Shown: positions 17,079-25,577 of the stretch, piece after piece
Position numbering within the stretch: position 1 is the stretch's first letter
Layout: every line of letters starts with the position of its first letter
NCBI GenBank assembly: GCA_963526735.1
Contig: CAURNU010000005.1
Coordinates: forward strand, 1 to 64,000
Source: CAMUQR01 sp963526735
GTDB lineage: Bacteria > Patescibacteriota > Saccharimonadia > Saccharimonadales > Saccharimonadaceae
DNA length: 64,000 nt
Reading direction: 5' to 3'
Made by a program: the position numbers and the translations under genes
Notes under the pieces: generated by a model
The model's database searches: none
What the model saw: the letters and a program-made list of their open reading frames with translations, nothing else
What the model was told of the DNA's origin: nothing

Positions 17079-18215
17079 TTACTGTAATAACTGTGTGACG
17101 GACTGGTGAATTTTGTCAGCATTATCGTGCCAACTGAGGCTATTGGCGAAGATTTTGCCTTGTTTAATTAAGCGTTGTTGTAATGAAGTGTCAGTTAAGA
17201 CTTGAGTGATTTTTTGACTCAAATCACTAGCGGAGTGAGGATTAAAATAGACTGCCGAACCACCACTGGATTCGTGTAAAACTGGAATGTCGGAGGCGAT
17301 GACTGGAGTATTAACAGTCATGGCTTCAACAATCGGCATACCAAAACCTTCGTATAAAGACGGCAAAATATGCAGGCTGGAATGATGTAATAAATTGGCA
17401 ATTTCCTCATCGCTTAAACCAGAAAGTTGCAAAATTGTTGGTCGATCCTGATTAGCCTCGTCAATTAAAGCTTGGGCTTGTTGATTACTCCAACTTTGAC
17501 TACCAGCAATGACGAGCTTATAGTATTGGCGGAGATTTTTGGGCAGTTGCAAATAAGCCTGAATCAGCGTAGGCAGGTTTTTACGAGGTTCAAAATTGCC
17601 GACGAAACTAATATATTTTTGATTCTGAAGCTCAGCTGGGAGTTGGGCAGTGGTAGTTTTGGGATTGAAGTCTCGAAATAGGTCACTCACGGGAATCGGC
17701 AGAGCTAAAATCTTATCGGGATTAATATGAAATTCCTTGATAATTTCGTTTTTAACGGCTTGTGAAACGGTTAGGATGAGATCGGCGTGCTTGAGCGTGC
17801 GAGGTACAACGCGACGGAGGTGAGCGAGATTCTTCGCTTCAACCAGTTCCGGAAAATATAGATAAGTCAGATCGTGAACGGTAGTGATTGACAATTTAGA
17901 TTTAGTGGTACGCCAGGTTGCGAAATTCGGGAAAAAAGTTACATCAACTGGTTTTAAAAACAGATCAAAAGGAAAACGTAGACCATAACTATCAAGTTTG
18001 GCGTAAATTTTTAGGGGAAAATTGAGCGCTCGATAATTTGTAAGAGTGGTTTGTGGTTGAGGGCGTTGATTACGAAAATTAAAATAAAATCCTTCAGTTT
18101 GGAAGCCTGGATGTTGACTAAGCGCCTCGAACAAGCGCTTCGAATAGCCACCAACACCTGAGAGGCGATGTTCGGCAACTGGATCGAGATTGAAGCGAGC
18201 AGTGATTGGTTTCAT
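17079..18215 (-). CDS. Glycosyltransferase family 4 (GT-B)
   Basis: 378 residues with the two-domain GT4 layout. The N-terminal acceptor domain contains HRLSGVGGYSKRLFEAL; the C-terminal donor domain shows ISFVGNFEPRKNLPTLI and the E-x7-E element in YEGFGMPIVEAM. No signal peptide or membrane segment; such enzymes act on lipid-linked glycans at the cytoplasmic face. Its ATG overlaps the stop of the upstream GT4 gene (ATGA), so the two are a pair. It begins the surface-glycan region; the sugar transferred cannot be told. Confidence 0.88.
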   Translation of the reverse strand: MKPITARFNLDPVAEHRLSGVGGYSKRLFEALSQHPGFQTEGFYFNFRNQRPQPQTTLTNYRALNFPLKIYAKLDSYGLRFPFDLFLKPVDVTFFPNFATWRTTKSKLSITTVHDLTYLYFPELVEAKNLAHLRRVVPRTLKHADLILTVSQAVKNEIIKEFHINPDKILALPIPVSDLFRDFNPKTTTAQLPAELQNQKYISFVGNFEPRKNLPTLIQAYLQLPKNLRQYYKLVIAGSQSWSNQQAQALIDEANQDRPTILQLSGLSDEEIANLLHHSSLHILPSLYEGFGMPIVEAMTVNTPVIASDIPVLHESSGGSAVYFNPHSASDLSQKITQVLTDTSLQQRLIKQGKIFANSLSWHDNADKIHQSVTQLLQ

Positions 18216-19390
18216 GATTTTATTGTATCATCTTCAGAAAAATATAGGGGAATAATCTGATCATGCACAATTTTGGTAAAATTAAATTTCTGCTCAAAAG
18301 TCTGACGCGCTTGAGAAGCGAGCTGACGGGCGAGGTCGGGGTGATTAATAATTTTAAGCATAGCTTGTTCCAGCGCCTTGGCGTCACGAGGCGGAATCAA
18401 AAGACCGTTATGCTGATCGGTGATGATTTCAGGATTTCCACCAACATTAGTAGTAATAATTGGTAGTTGCAGCATACAGGCTTCAATTAGGGACAAACTA
18501 AGCCCTTCGTGATAAGTTGGCATCAAAAAACAATCGACTGATTGTAGCGTATCTATCGGTTGATTAAGATACCCTAAAAAATGGATATGGGTATTGCCTT
18601 GGGCTATTTTTTTAAATTTTTGATTATCTGGCCCGTCACCTATGATTAACAACTGGCAATTGGCATGGCTTTTGTGAACAGAATTAAAAGCCGTAATCGC
18701 TTCCGCAATGCCTTTATCTTTAACTAATCGACTAGATGTGGTAAAAGTAAAACAGGATTGAGTCTGCTGATAGTGAGTTGGGTGTTTGTTAGTGCTGATG
18801 ATATCGTTAACGCCATTTGGAATAATGATTGTTTTTTGCCAGAAAGGATGTGTGTTCTTGACATGTTGACTAATGGCACTTTTTTCACTTTGAGAAATCA
18901 AAATTAGACGATTAATCTTAGAGGCGAGTTTTAAGATAGTTTTACCGATAGGATTCTTGAAGCGAACTTGAGTATTCTGGAGAATGTGCTTAAGATCGGC
19001 GTGATCTGTCCAAAAGACTTTGATGCCAAGGTGGTGCGCTGCTAAAGTGCCAGCAATAAAATCATCACGACTGTGAATATGGACAATCTGTGGTCGGCAA
19101 GCTTTAAACAAACGTTGGTAGAAATAATACAAGCGGATTTGCCATAAAAAATACAGTAGTGTTAAAATAATCCGCCAGCCAGCAAAATTTTGATGTTTGA
19201 GCCAGGGCGATTTAACGGTCGGTAGGTTAGATTGTTTGGCGGAATTAAGCAGTTGTTGATGGCCAGAGACGATAGTGGCATGTAGGTCATTTTGCGCCAA
19301 TTCCTGAGCTAATAAAATCTGATATTTTTCAGCACCGCCAAAATCAACTTGGTTGGCGTTGCGAATTAAAATTACATCAGTTTTGGTCAT
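18212..19390 (-). CDS. Glycosyltransferase family 4 (GT-B)
   Basis: 392 residues. N-terminal GT4 acceptor domain with GGAEKYQILLAQEL and VHIHSRDDF; donor domain with FTTSSRLVKDKGIAEAI, LLIIGDGPD and the E-x7-E stretch HEGLSLSLIEAC. Cytoplasmic. Divergent from the Wzm/Wzt-type exporter operon that starts at 19452, sharing a 61-base intergenic region, so both probably feed the same surface polymer. The downstream GT4 gene overlaps it by four bases. Confidence 0.88.
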   Translation of the reverse strand: MTKTDVILIRNANQVDFGGAEKYQILLAQELAQNDLHATIVSGHQQLLNSAKQSNLPTVKSPWLKHQNFAGWRIILTLLYFLWQIRLYYFYQRLFKACRPQIVHIHSRDDFIAGTLAAHHLGIKVFWTDHADLKHILQNTQVRFKNPIGKTILKLASKINRLILISQSEKSAISQHVKNTHPFWQKTIIIPNGVNDIISTNKHPTHYQQTQSCFTFTTSSRLVKDKGIAEAITAFNSVHKSHANCQLLIIGDGPDNQKFKKIAQGNTHIHFLGYLNQPIDTLQSVDCFLMPTYHEGLSLSLIEACMLQLPIITTNVGGNPEIITDQHNGLLIPPRDAKALEQAMLKIINHPDLARQLASQARQTFEQKFNFTKIVHDQIIPLYFSEDDTIKS

Positions 19391-19409
19391 GAAGTTATTT
19401 TAACTAAAC

Positions 19410-19438
19410 TTGAAATAAATCACAACGTCTACTATAAT
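19410..19438 (+). promoter_or_regulatory. Promoter of the polysaccharide exporter operon
   Basis: TTGAAA (19410-19415), 17 bases, TATAAT (19433-19438). Predicted start about 19445, so the leader before the ATG at 19452 is around 7 bases and has no Shine-Dalgarno. Confidence 0.75.
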
Positions 19439-19451
19439 AACTAGCGTATTT

Positions 19452-20249
19452 ATGAGATTTTTACATGAAAAAAATCGTGCCATTCTCAGTGAAATGGTCC
19501 GAACCGATTTTAAAGTCAGATATCAGGGCTCAGCCTTGGGTTATTTATGGTCATTATTGAAGCCGTTAGCGATTTTTTCAATTATGTACATCGTGTTTAC
19601 GGTGGTGTGGCCGGTCGCGAAAGGAGTGCCACATTATGAAGTGTATTTATTGCTGGGAATTATGCTGTGGAACTTTTTCACAGAAGCGACGATTTTGGGT
19701 GCAAGTTCAATCGTGTCGCACGGGTCGCTCATTCGCAAGATTAATATTCCGCGCTATCTAATCGTTATTGCCTCGACTGTGTCGGCGTTGATTAATCTAG
19801 GTCTGAGCCTCGTGGTAGTATTTGTGTTTGCGCTATTATCAAGGGTGCAATTTGACTGGCATTTATTGACATTAATTCCAGTTTTATTGGAGTTGTTCAT
19901 CTTCACACTCGGTGTGGCGTTTTTATTGGCGACGCTCTATGTGAAGTTTCGCGATATTTCTTATATCTGGGAAATTCTGTTGCAGGCTGGTATGTATGGC
20001 AGTGCGATTATTTTCCCACTGGTTAGTGTTTCACCGAGCCTGCAAAAATGGTTTTTCTTAAATCCAATGGTGCAGATTATTCAAGACGCTCGTTATGCAT
20101 TGCTACATTCGCCAGAGGTATTGACGATTTGGTCATCAAATGCTGGACCACGCTTAACGATTTTCCCGTTTGCGGTGATTACGTCGATTTGTATTATTGG
20201 AAGTGTTTATTTTAAGAAAAAATCAAAGTATTTTGCGGAGAACGTCTAA
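19452..20249 (+). CDS. Polysaccharide ABC exporter permease (Wzm-like, ABC-2)
   Basis: 265 residues, six predicted membrane helices, with the ABC-2 family features VRTDFKVRYQGSALGYLWSLLKPL at the N-terminus (key residues R-T-D-F-K-x-R-Y-x-x-S-x-L-G) and the conserved FLNPM near the C-terminus. It should form the membrane channel that flips or exports a lipid-linked polysaccharide, powered by the ATPase encoded next (stop and start overlap by one base). Length is typical for O-antigen and teichoic acid exporters. Confidence 0.88.
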   Translation: MRFLHEKNRAILSEMVRTDFKVRYQGSALGYLWSLLKPLAIFSIMYIVFTVVWPVAKGVPHYEVYLLLGIMLWNFFTEATILGASSIVSHGSLIRKINIPRYLIVIASTVSALINLGLSLVVVFVFALLSRVQFDWHLLTLIPVLLELFIFTLGVAFLLATLYVKFRDISYIWEILLQAGMYGSAIIFPLVSVSPSLQKWFFLNPMVQIIQDARYALLHSPEVLTIWSSNAGPRLTIFPFAVITSICIIGSVYFKKKSKYFAENV

Positions 20250-21454
20250 TGGCTAAAAATCAAAAAACCGAACCAGCAATTGAGATTTGTCATCTAAAAA
20301 AGAGTTTTATTATTCCTAAATATAACAATAATTCTTTAAAACAAATTATTGTTAATGGCTGGAAACGCAACGAAAAACAAGTTCATAAAGTGCTGGATGA
20401 TATTAGTTTTACGATCAATAAAGGTGATTTTTTCGGAATTGTTGGTCGTAACGGCAGTGGTAAATCAACTTTGCTCAAAACGATTTGTGGGGTTTATTCA
20501 CCAGATGAAGGTGAAATTAAACTGCACGGCAATCTAACGCCGTTTATTGAGCTAGGGGTTGGCTTTAATCCGGAATTGTCTGGCCGAGACAATGTTTATT
20601 TAAACGGTGCTTTGCTTGGTTTTTCACGCCAACAAATGAATCAAATGTATGACGAGATTGTGGAATTTGCTGAACTTGAGGAGTTTATGGATTTAAAACT
20701 GAAGAACTACTCGAGCGGTATGCAAGTGCGTTTGGCATTTTCAATTGCCATTAAGGCTAAAAATGATATTTTGATTTTTGATGAAGTGTTGGCAGTCGGT
20801 GACGAGGCTTTTCAGAGAAAATGTATTGAGGTGTTTGAAGAGTATCGAGCAAACGGTCAGACGATCGTGCTGGTGACTCATGATATGGGTACTGTCAAGA
20901 AATTCTGCAATAAGGCTGTGCTAATTAAAGATGGCAAAATCGATACGATTGGTGATCCACTACGGGTGGCTGCGAAATATAGCAATATGAATGAAAAATT
21001 TATCTATGATCGAGTGAGCCATCTGATTGATGATAATAATGGTGGTGTGACGACAAGGATTCTTGATGCGACTTCAAATAAAGAAAAAGATTTATTTAAA
21101 GTAAAAGAGAAACTCAAAGTTGATATCTCATGGAAAAAACATCTCAAAGCTGACTGTGTAACTATTGATTTATTTAGACGAGATGGATTACATGTGGCGA
21201 ACTTTGTCTCAAATCGTGAAGGTGTGCCAAGTTTACTTGGCAAAAACCAAGTTTCGGTTGAGATTGAATTAAATGTAACACCTGGTCCGTATTTTTTGGC
21301 GGTAGAGTTATGGTCAAAGGATTGTCAATATCGTATTGCGAACTTCAATCCAGCTGGTGAGTTTGGCATAAAGTATGATTGGAGCTTAAGTGATCATGAT
21401 TTTGGCGGAGTGACGAGTTTGAAGAAACAATGGACAGTGAAAGGAAAAAAATGA
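20249..21454 (+). CDS. Polysaccharide ABC exporter ATPase (Wzt-like)
   Basis: 401 residues. The N-terminal ABC domain (about 10-250) carries Walker A GRNGSGKST, signature YSSGMQVRLAFS and Walker B ILIFDEVLAVGD. The last 140 residues form an extra beta-rich domain in the position of the Wzt C-terminal carbohydrate-binding domain, which in O-antigen systems recognises the finished chain end. Presence of this domain suggests that export is coupled to a specific glycan terminus. It overlaps both neighbours, so the three genes 19452-22716 form one operon. Confidence 0.88.
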   Translation: MAKNQKTEPAIEICHLKKSFIIPKYNNNSLKQIIVNGWKRNEKQVHKVLDDISFTINKGDFFGIVGRNGSGKSTLLKTICGVYSPDEGEIKLHGNLTPFIELGVGFNPELSGRDNVYLNGALLGFSRQQMNQMYDEIVEFAELEEFMDLKLKNYSSGMQVRLAFSIAIKAKNDILIFDEVLAVGDEAFQRKCIEVFEEYRANGQTIVLVTHDMGTVKKFCNKAVLIKDGKIDTIGDPLRVAAKYSNMNEKFIYDRVSHLIDDNNGGVTTRILDATSNKEKDLFKVKEKLKVDISWKKHLKADCVTIDLFRRDGLHVANFVSNREGVPSLLGKNQVSVEIELNVTPGPYFLAVELWSKDCQYRIANFNPAGEFGIKYDWSLSDHDFGGVTSLKKQWTVKGKK

Positions 21455-22716
21455 AGCAAATTAAAAATTTAATTATCGGCGGCGGTATCTCTGGTTTAAC
21501 AGCCGCTTATTATCTCAAAAAAGATTTTTTGATCGTCGAAAAAGAACAAGAACTTGGTGGTTATTGTCGCACAATTCATAATCCAAATTATGTTTGGGAT
21601 TATGCTGGGCATTTTTATCATTTTAAAACTGAACAAATGAAGCAATTATTCTTAAGTCTGGTTGAAGAAGATGAAATCATCACTCAAACTAAAGTTACCA
21701 AAATTTATTACAAGGGCAAATTAATTGATTATCCTTTTCAGTCTAACATTCACCAATTAGAAAAAAATGAATTATTGGAATGTGTATATGATCTCTTTTT
21801 TAAAGAAGAAAAAGAAACTTATGATAACTTTTTGGATATGCTATATGGCAAATTCGGCGGTGCAATTACTGAGAAGTTTTTAAAACCCTATAACGAAAAG
21901 CTGTATGCAACTAATTTAACAACCTTGGACCGCGATGCGATGGGTCGTTTCTTTCCGTATGCTAATTTATCGGACATTATTAAGAATTTTAAAAACAATC
22001 AAACTGTCACATATAATGATCATTTTTTGTATCTGAAGCAGGGTACTCAATATTTTATTGATAAATTGCGAGCTCAGATTGATCAAGATAGTATTATCTC
22101 TGGTGTGAAGGTTGAAAAAATCGATTTAGGGCAAAAAGTTGCACAGCTGAGTGATGGAACGACGATTACTTATCAAAACTTAATCAACACCTCTCCTTTG
22201 AATCAGTTTTTCGAAGTATTGGGTGATGATTATTCTCAGATTCTTTCGGAAATGTCATTTAATAAAGTCTTAGTTTTTAATTTGGGATTCAATAAAAAAT
22301 CATCAAAATACAATCAAGAACATTGGGTATATTTCCCAGATAAAACATTGAATTTTTATCGAGTAGGCTTCTATGACAATATTCTTAATCAAGATAAACT
22401 GAGCTTATACGTTGAAATTGGCTTCTCAAAAGACGCTTCGATTGATGTTGATAAAGAGCTAGCAAAAACCCTTGATGGTTTACGAGCAGTTGAGATTTTA
22501 GATGACGAAATCGAGCTAGTTGATAAATCGGTGATTATCATGGACCCAGCATATGTGCATATTAATGGTGATACCGATAAAAAAATTACTTCTATTAAGG
22601 AACAGTTTGAACAGCAAAATGTATATACTACGGGTCGTTACGGTAAATGGACCTATAGTTCAATGGAAGATTGTATGACTTGGGCATATGATATTGCGCA
22701 ACAGCTCAACAATTAA
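21451..22716 (+). CDS. FAD enzyme, UDP-galactopyranose mutase-like
   Basis: 421 residues from the ATG at 21451, which overlaps the Wzt stop (ATGA); an ATG seven codons earlier is less likely. N-terminal FAD-binding motif IIGGGISGLTAAYYL, then EKEQELGGYCRTI, WDYAGHFYH, LIDYPFQSNI and FLKPYNEKLYATNL. The last two are typical of UDP-galactopyranose mutases and related amine-oxidase-fold proteins. With galE in the same region, conversion of UDP-glucose to UDP-galactose and then UDP-galactofuranose is a plausible route to a galactofuranose polymer exported by Wzm/Wzt. Other flavoprotein sugar-modifying or protoporphyrinogen-oxidase-like roles cannot be excluded. Confidence 0.7.
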   Translation: MKQIKNLIIGGGISGLTAAYYLKKDFLIVEKEQELGGYCRTIHNPNYVWDYAGHFYHFKTEQMKQLFLSLVEEDEIITQTKVTKIYYKGKLIDYPFQSNIHQLEKNELLECVYDLFFKEEKETYDNFLDMLYGKFGGAITEKFLKPYNEKLYATNLTTLDRDAMGRFFPYANLSDIIKNFKNNQTVTYNDHFLYLKQGTQYFIDKLRAQIDQDSIISGVKVEKIDLGQKVAQLSDGTTITYQNLINTSPLNQFFEVLGDDYSQILSEMSFNKVLVFNLGFNKKSSKYNQEHWVYFPDKTLNFYRVGFYDNILNQDKLSLYVEIGFSKDASIDVDKELAKTLDGLRAVEILDDEIELVDKSVIIMDPAYVHINGDTDKKITSIKEQFEQQNVYTTGRYGKWTYSSMEDCMTWAYDIAQQLNN

Positions 22717-22758
22717 AATTGACTGCAAGTTGCAGTTATTGGTACTCTACTAATTTTA

Positions 22759-22787
22759 TTGACTATTATAAACTTTAGCATTATAAT
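22759..22787 (+). promoter_or_regulatory. Promoter of the 22836-25558 operon
   Basis: TTGACT (22759-22764), 17 bases, TATAAT (22782-22787). The leader is about 40 bases long with a weak GAAAGTAGG before the ATG. Confidence 0.75.
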
Positions 22788-22835
22788 AATAGACGATTAA
22801 CCAGCGTCATTATTTAGCTTTGAAAGTAGGTTTAT

Positions 22836-23402
22836 ATGAAAACAAAACAAACAATTAGTAAAATATTTATCGTTCTAGTGATTTTAATTTCCGCATATGT
22901 CATCTTAGCGAAGGTGTTTAGTTTTTTCCCATTTGAGTCAAAAACTGCTCACAATACTCAAACACCAGCCTCGAGTGACAACAGCACCAAACAATCTTCT
23001 GAGCAAGCTCCAATTACACCAAATAGCAGCGATTCAACCGCTCACAAAGCAACTGATCAATCAAAAACACCAATTCAAAATGAAGGTCAGGATCCAAATC
23101 AAGCCAGCGATATTACTGGTTATATTAGTAATAAAACCGTCAATACTCAGTCCAAAAAACTCACCATTCGCGTGACGATTAATCAATTTTTACATACTAC
23201 CGGCAAGTGTACTTTGAATCTAGTTAATGGCTCAAAAACGCTGACTTATACCGCCCCGACGATCGATAATCCATCATCAGCTACTTGCCAGGGATTTGAT
23301 ATACCACTTGAACAATTATCGGCTGGCAAATGGTCAATCAAAATCAAAGTCGAAGCCGATAATAAAACCGGCATCATCAACGGCAGTGAGGTGGAAATCT
23401 AA
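22836..23402 (+). CDS. Membrane-anchored extracellular protein, paralogue of 16497-17021
   Basis: 188 residues: N-terminal membrane helix (about 9-30), a long Ser/Thr/Gln/Asp-rich spacer (about 35-90), then a beta-rich domain with two cysteines about 26 residues apart (GKCTLNLVNG, SATCQGF), likely disulfide-bonded outside the cell by a DsbA-type enzyme such as the one at 48347. Same architecture as the 174-residue protein at 16497-17021. Its stop overlaps the start of the lysozyme-like protein (TAATG), so it may assist that protein at the surface. Function unknown. Confidence 0.65.
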   Translation: MKTKQTISKIFIVLVILISAYVILAKVFSFFPFESKTAHNTQTPASSDNSTKQSSEQAPITPNSSDSTAHKATDQSKTPIQNEGQDPNQASDITGYISNKTVNTQSKKLTIRVTINQFLHTTGKCTLNLVNGSKTLTYTAPTIDNPSSATCQGFDIPLEQLSAGKWSIKIKVEADNKTGIINGSEVEI

Positions 23403-25558
23403 TGAGACGACTGGTCCGTAAAAAACGTTTAAAATTCTCGATCATAACAGCAATTATTATCGTTGCATCGTTTTGTGCTTATTATTTTTATCACAGAGAA
23501 CAGGCACAGGCTTTAGCGAACTTTAAACCGGGTAATATTATGAGCGACTATGTCATGGGTAATTACACTACGATGACTGAGGCGCAGATTCAGGCTTTTT
23601 TGAAATCAAAAAATCACTGTAATGACCGCGATATCAACAAAGCTAAACGTTATCCGAATGTTAGATATAACATCCGTGACGGGCATTTCGTATGTATGGC
23701 CGATGACTTATTTGATGGTGAATCGGCGGCGCATATTATTTGGCAAGCGGCTCAAGATTATCGTATCAATCCGCAAGTGTTATTGGTTTTATTAGAAAAA
23801 GAACAAAGCCTAGTTACCGACACTTGGCCAAATCATATTCAGTATCGTACAGCCACTGGTTTTGGCTGTCCAGATACCGCACCATGCGATGCACAATATT
23901 ACGGCTTAAAAAATCAAGTACGATTGGCAGCTAAATTATTTCGCTCAGTTTTAGATGGTGGTTGGAGTAATTATCCAGTTGGCAATAACTTCATTCAATA
24001 TAATCCGAATAAAGCTTGTGGTGGCTCTAATGTCTACATTGAAAACCGAGCGACTTCGGCGTTGTATCGTTATACTCCATATCAACCAAACGCTGGAGCG
24101 TTAGCGGCTGGATGGGGACAAGCTTATTGTGGCGCTTATGGTAATCGTAATTTTTATCTTTATTTTAAGAAATGGTTTGGGTCGACCCAGGATGCCGTGA
24201 AGGCCTCGCCATTAAATGTATCTTCTTCTGATGAATTTGGTCAGCGGTTTATTGGTGATAAGCTTAAGGTGAGTTTTACAGTCAAAAATGACACAAAAAC
24301 AACTTTTCACTATGATTACATTGGTATTGCCGCACGAGATGCTTTGTCAAAAAATATCGACTATATGCTCAGGGACGTGACGTTGAGGCCAGGCGAATCA
24401 AAGCTAATTGAAAAAATATTTGATGCAAATCTTGAAGGGGAATATCAATTTTTCCTTAGTAGTATTGCTAAGGGAGAAAACATATGGAGACCGTGTGAGT
24501 TGAACTATAGCCAAGACTATTGTTTTAATAAATATGTTGTCCAGAGTAAACCAATTATTAATAATTTTACAGTCAGTAATGGCTCACGAACAAATGATTT
24601 AGTTGAAGCGTCATATTCAATTGCCAATATGAGTCAATATAAAACCAAAGTTGCACCCGTCTTTTACGAGTTGCAAAACGGTAATGTAAGAAGAAACACA
24701 CAAACCACTCCAATTACGCTCGATAAAAATGAAGTACGTAGTTTTAAACAAATAATGCCGACTATTCATACGCCAGCTAATAATATTTCATACAAAATGA
24801 TGAATGCTGGTCAAGAAAAAACCACTTTGCAATTCAATATTAAACCCGCTCTCACTCTCACTCAAGGCTTAACTTTATCAAATCCCAACCCTCGTGTGAA
24901 TGAACCAGTCACCGCCAGCTTTAAGATTAAAAACCATTCCAATCGAGACATTTACGCCAATGAGCTAATTTGTTTCATTGTTCGTGATGAGCATAATGGC
25001 AATCATGACTTTGGTTGTATGGAAGTTGGCACAGTACCAGCTGGCCAAGAAAAAACTTTCTCACGAACTGCTCCGTTCACAAAAAGTGGTAAATTCCGCG
25101 CTTTCTTCTCAACCTTCAAAAACCAGCTCTGGCATGACTACGATGTACGTACTCCAGAGACTGGTCAAGAAAAAACCACTTTGCAATTCAATATTAAACC
25201 CGCTCTCACTCTCACTCAAGGCTTAACTTTATCAAATCCCAACCCTCGTGTGAATGAACCAGTCACCGCCAGCTTTAAGATTAAAAACCATTCCAATCGA
25301 GACATTTACGCCAATGAGCTAATTTGTTTCATTGTTCGTGATGAGCATAATGGCAATCATGACTTTGGTTGTATGGAAGTTGGCACAGTACCAGCTGGCC
25401 AAGAAAAAACTTTCTCACGAACTGCTCCGTTCACAAAAAGTGGTAAATTCCGCGCTTTCTTCTCAACCTTCAAAAACCAGCTCTGGCATGACTACGATGT
25501 ACGTACTCCAGAGACTGGTCAAGAAAAAACCACTTTGCAATTCAATATTAAACCGTAA
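23402..25558 (+). CDS. Secreted lysozyme-like protein with repeated CARDB-like domains
   Basis: 718 residues. N-terminal membrane/export helix (about 12-29); a lysozyme-fold type region (about 55-260) with IIWQAAQDYRINPQVLLVLL, EKEQSLVTD, TATGFGCPDT and paired cysteines. The Glu in LEKEQSL is the candidate catalytic acid. Then follow four or five Ig/CARDB-like domains of about 118 residues. The last two full domains (starting GQEKTTLQFN) are identical down to the DNA, and a third copy breaks off after 13 residues at the stop codon. Probably a cell-wall associated hydrolase or binding protein of the surface. Related domain organisations occur in actinobacterial and CPR surface proteins. Confidence 0.75.
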   Translation: MRRLVRKKRLKFSIITAIIIVASFCAYYFYHREQAQALANFKPGNIMSDYVMGNYTTMTEAQIQAFLKSKNHCNDRDINKAKRYPNVRYNIRDGHFVCMADDLFDGESAAHIIWQAAQDYRINPQVLLVLLEKEQSLVTDTWPNHIQYRTATGFGCPDTAPCDAQYYGLKNQVRLAAKLFRSVLDGGWSNYPVGNNFIQYNPNKACGGSNVYIENRATSALYRYTPYQPNAGALAAGWGQAYCGAYGNRNFYLYFKKWFGSTQDAVKASPLNVSSSDEFGQRFIGDKLKVSFTVKNDTKTTFHYDYIGIAARDALSKNIDYMLRDVTLRPGESKLIEKIFDANLEGEYQFFLSSIAKGENIWRPCELNYSQDYCFNKYVVQSKPIINNFTVSNGSRTNDLVEASYSIANMSQYKTKVAPVFYELQNGNVRRNTQTTPITLDKNEVRSFKQIMPTIHTPANNISYKMMNAGQEKTTLQFNIKPALTLTQGLTLSNPNPRVNEPVTASFKIKNHSNRDIYANELICFIVRDEHNGNHDFGCMEVGTVPAGQEKTFSRTAPFTKSGKFRAFFSTFKNQLWHDYDVRTPETGQEKTTLQFNIKPALTLTQGLTLSNPNPRVNEPVTASFKIKNHSNRDIYANELICFIVRDEHNGNHDFGCMEVGTVPAGQEKTFSRTAPFTKSGKFRAFFSTFKNQLWHDYDVRTPETGQEKTTLQFNIKP
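24809..25555 (+). repeat. Perfect 354-bp tandem repeat, two copies plus a partial third
   Basis: Copies at 24809-25162 and 25163-25516, and the first 39 bases of a third at 25517-25555. As far as I can compare by eye the copies are identical, and 354 is 118 codons, so the frame is kept. Each encodes one CARDB-like domain. The identity implies a very recent duplication or ongoing gene conversion; copy number may vary between cells or be misassembled. Confidence 0.9.
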
Positions 25559-25577
25559 CTTCTTATTTACGTTTAAT
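25547..25577. terminator. Possible AT-rich convergent hairpin
   Basis: An imperfect inverted repeat (ATTAAACCGTAA with TTACG-TTTAAT, one bulge) covers the convergent stops of the lysozyme-like and GT4/GT2 genes. Low GC makes it a weak candidate, but no other terminator fits in the 4-base gap. Confidence 0.3.

Noticed and set aside
24809..25555. CRISPR or mobile element explanation for the tandem repeat
   Set aside because: Units are 354 bp, directly abutting without spacers, and continue the reading frame.
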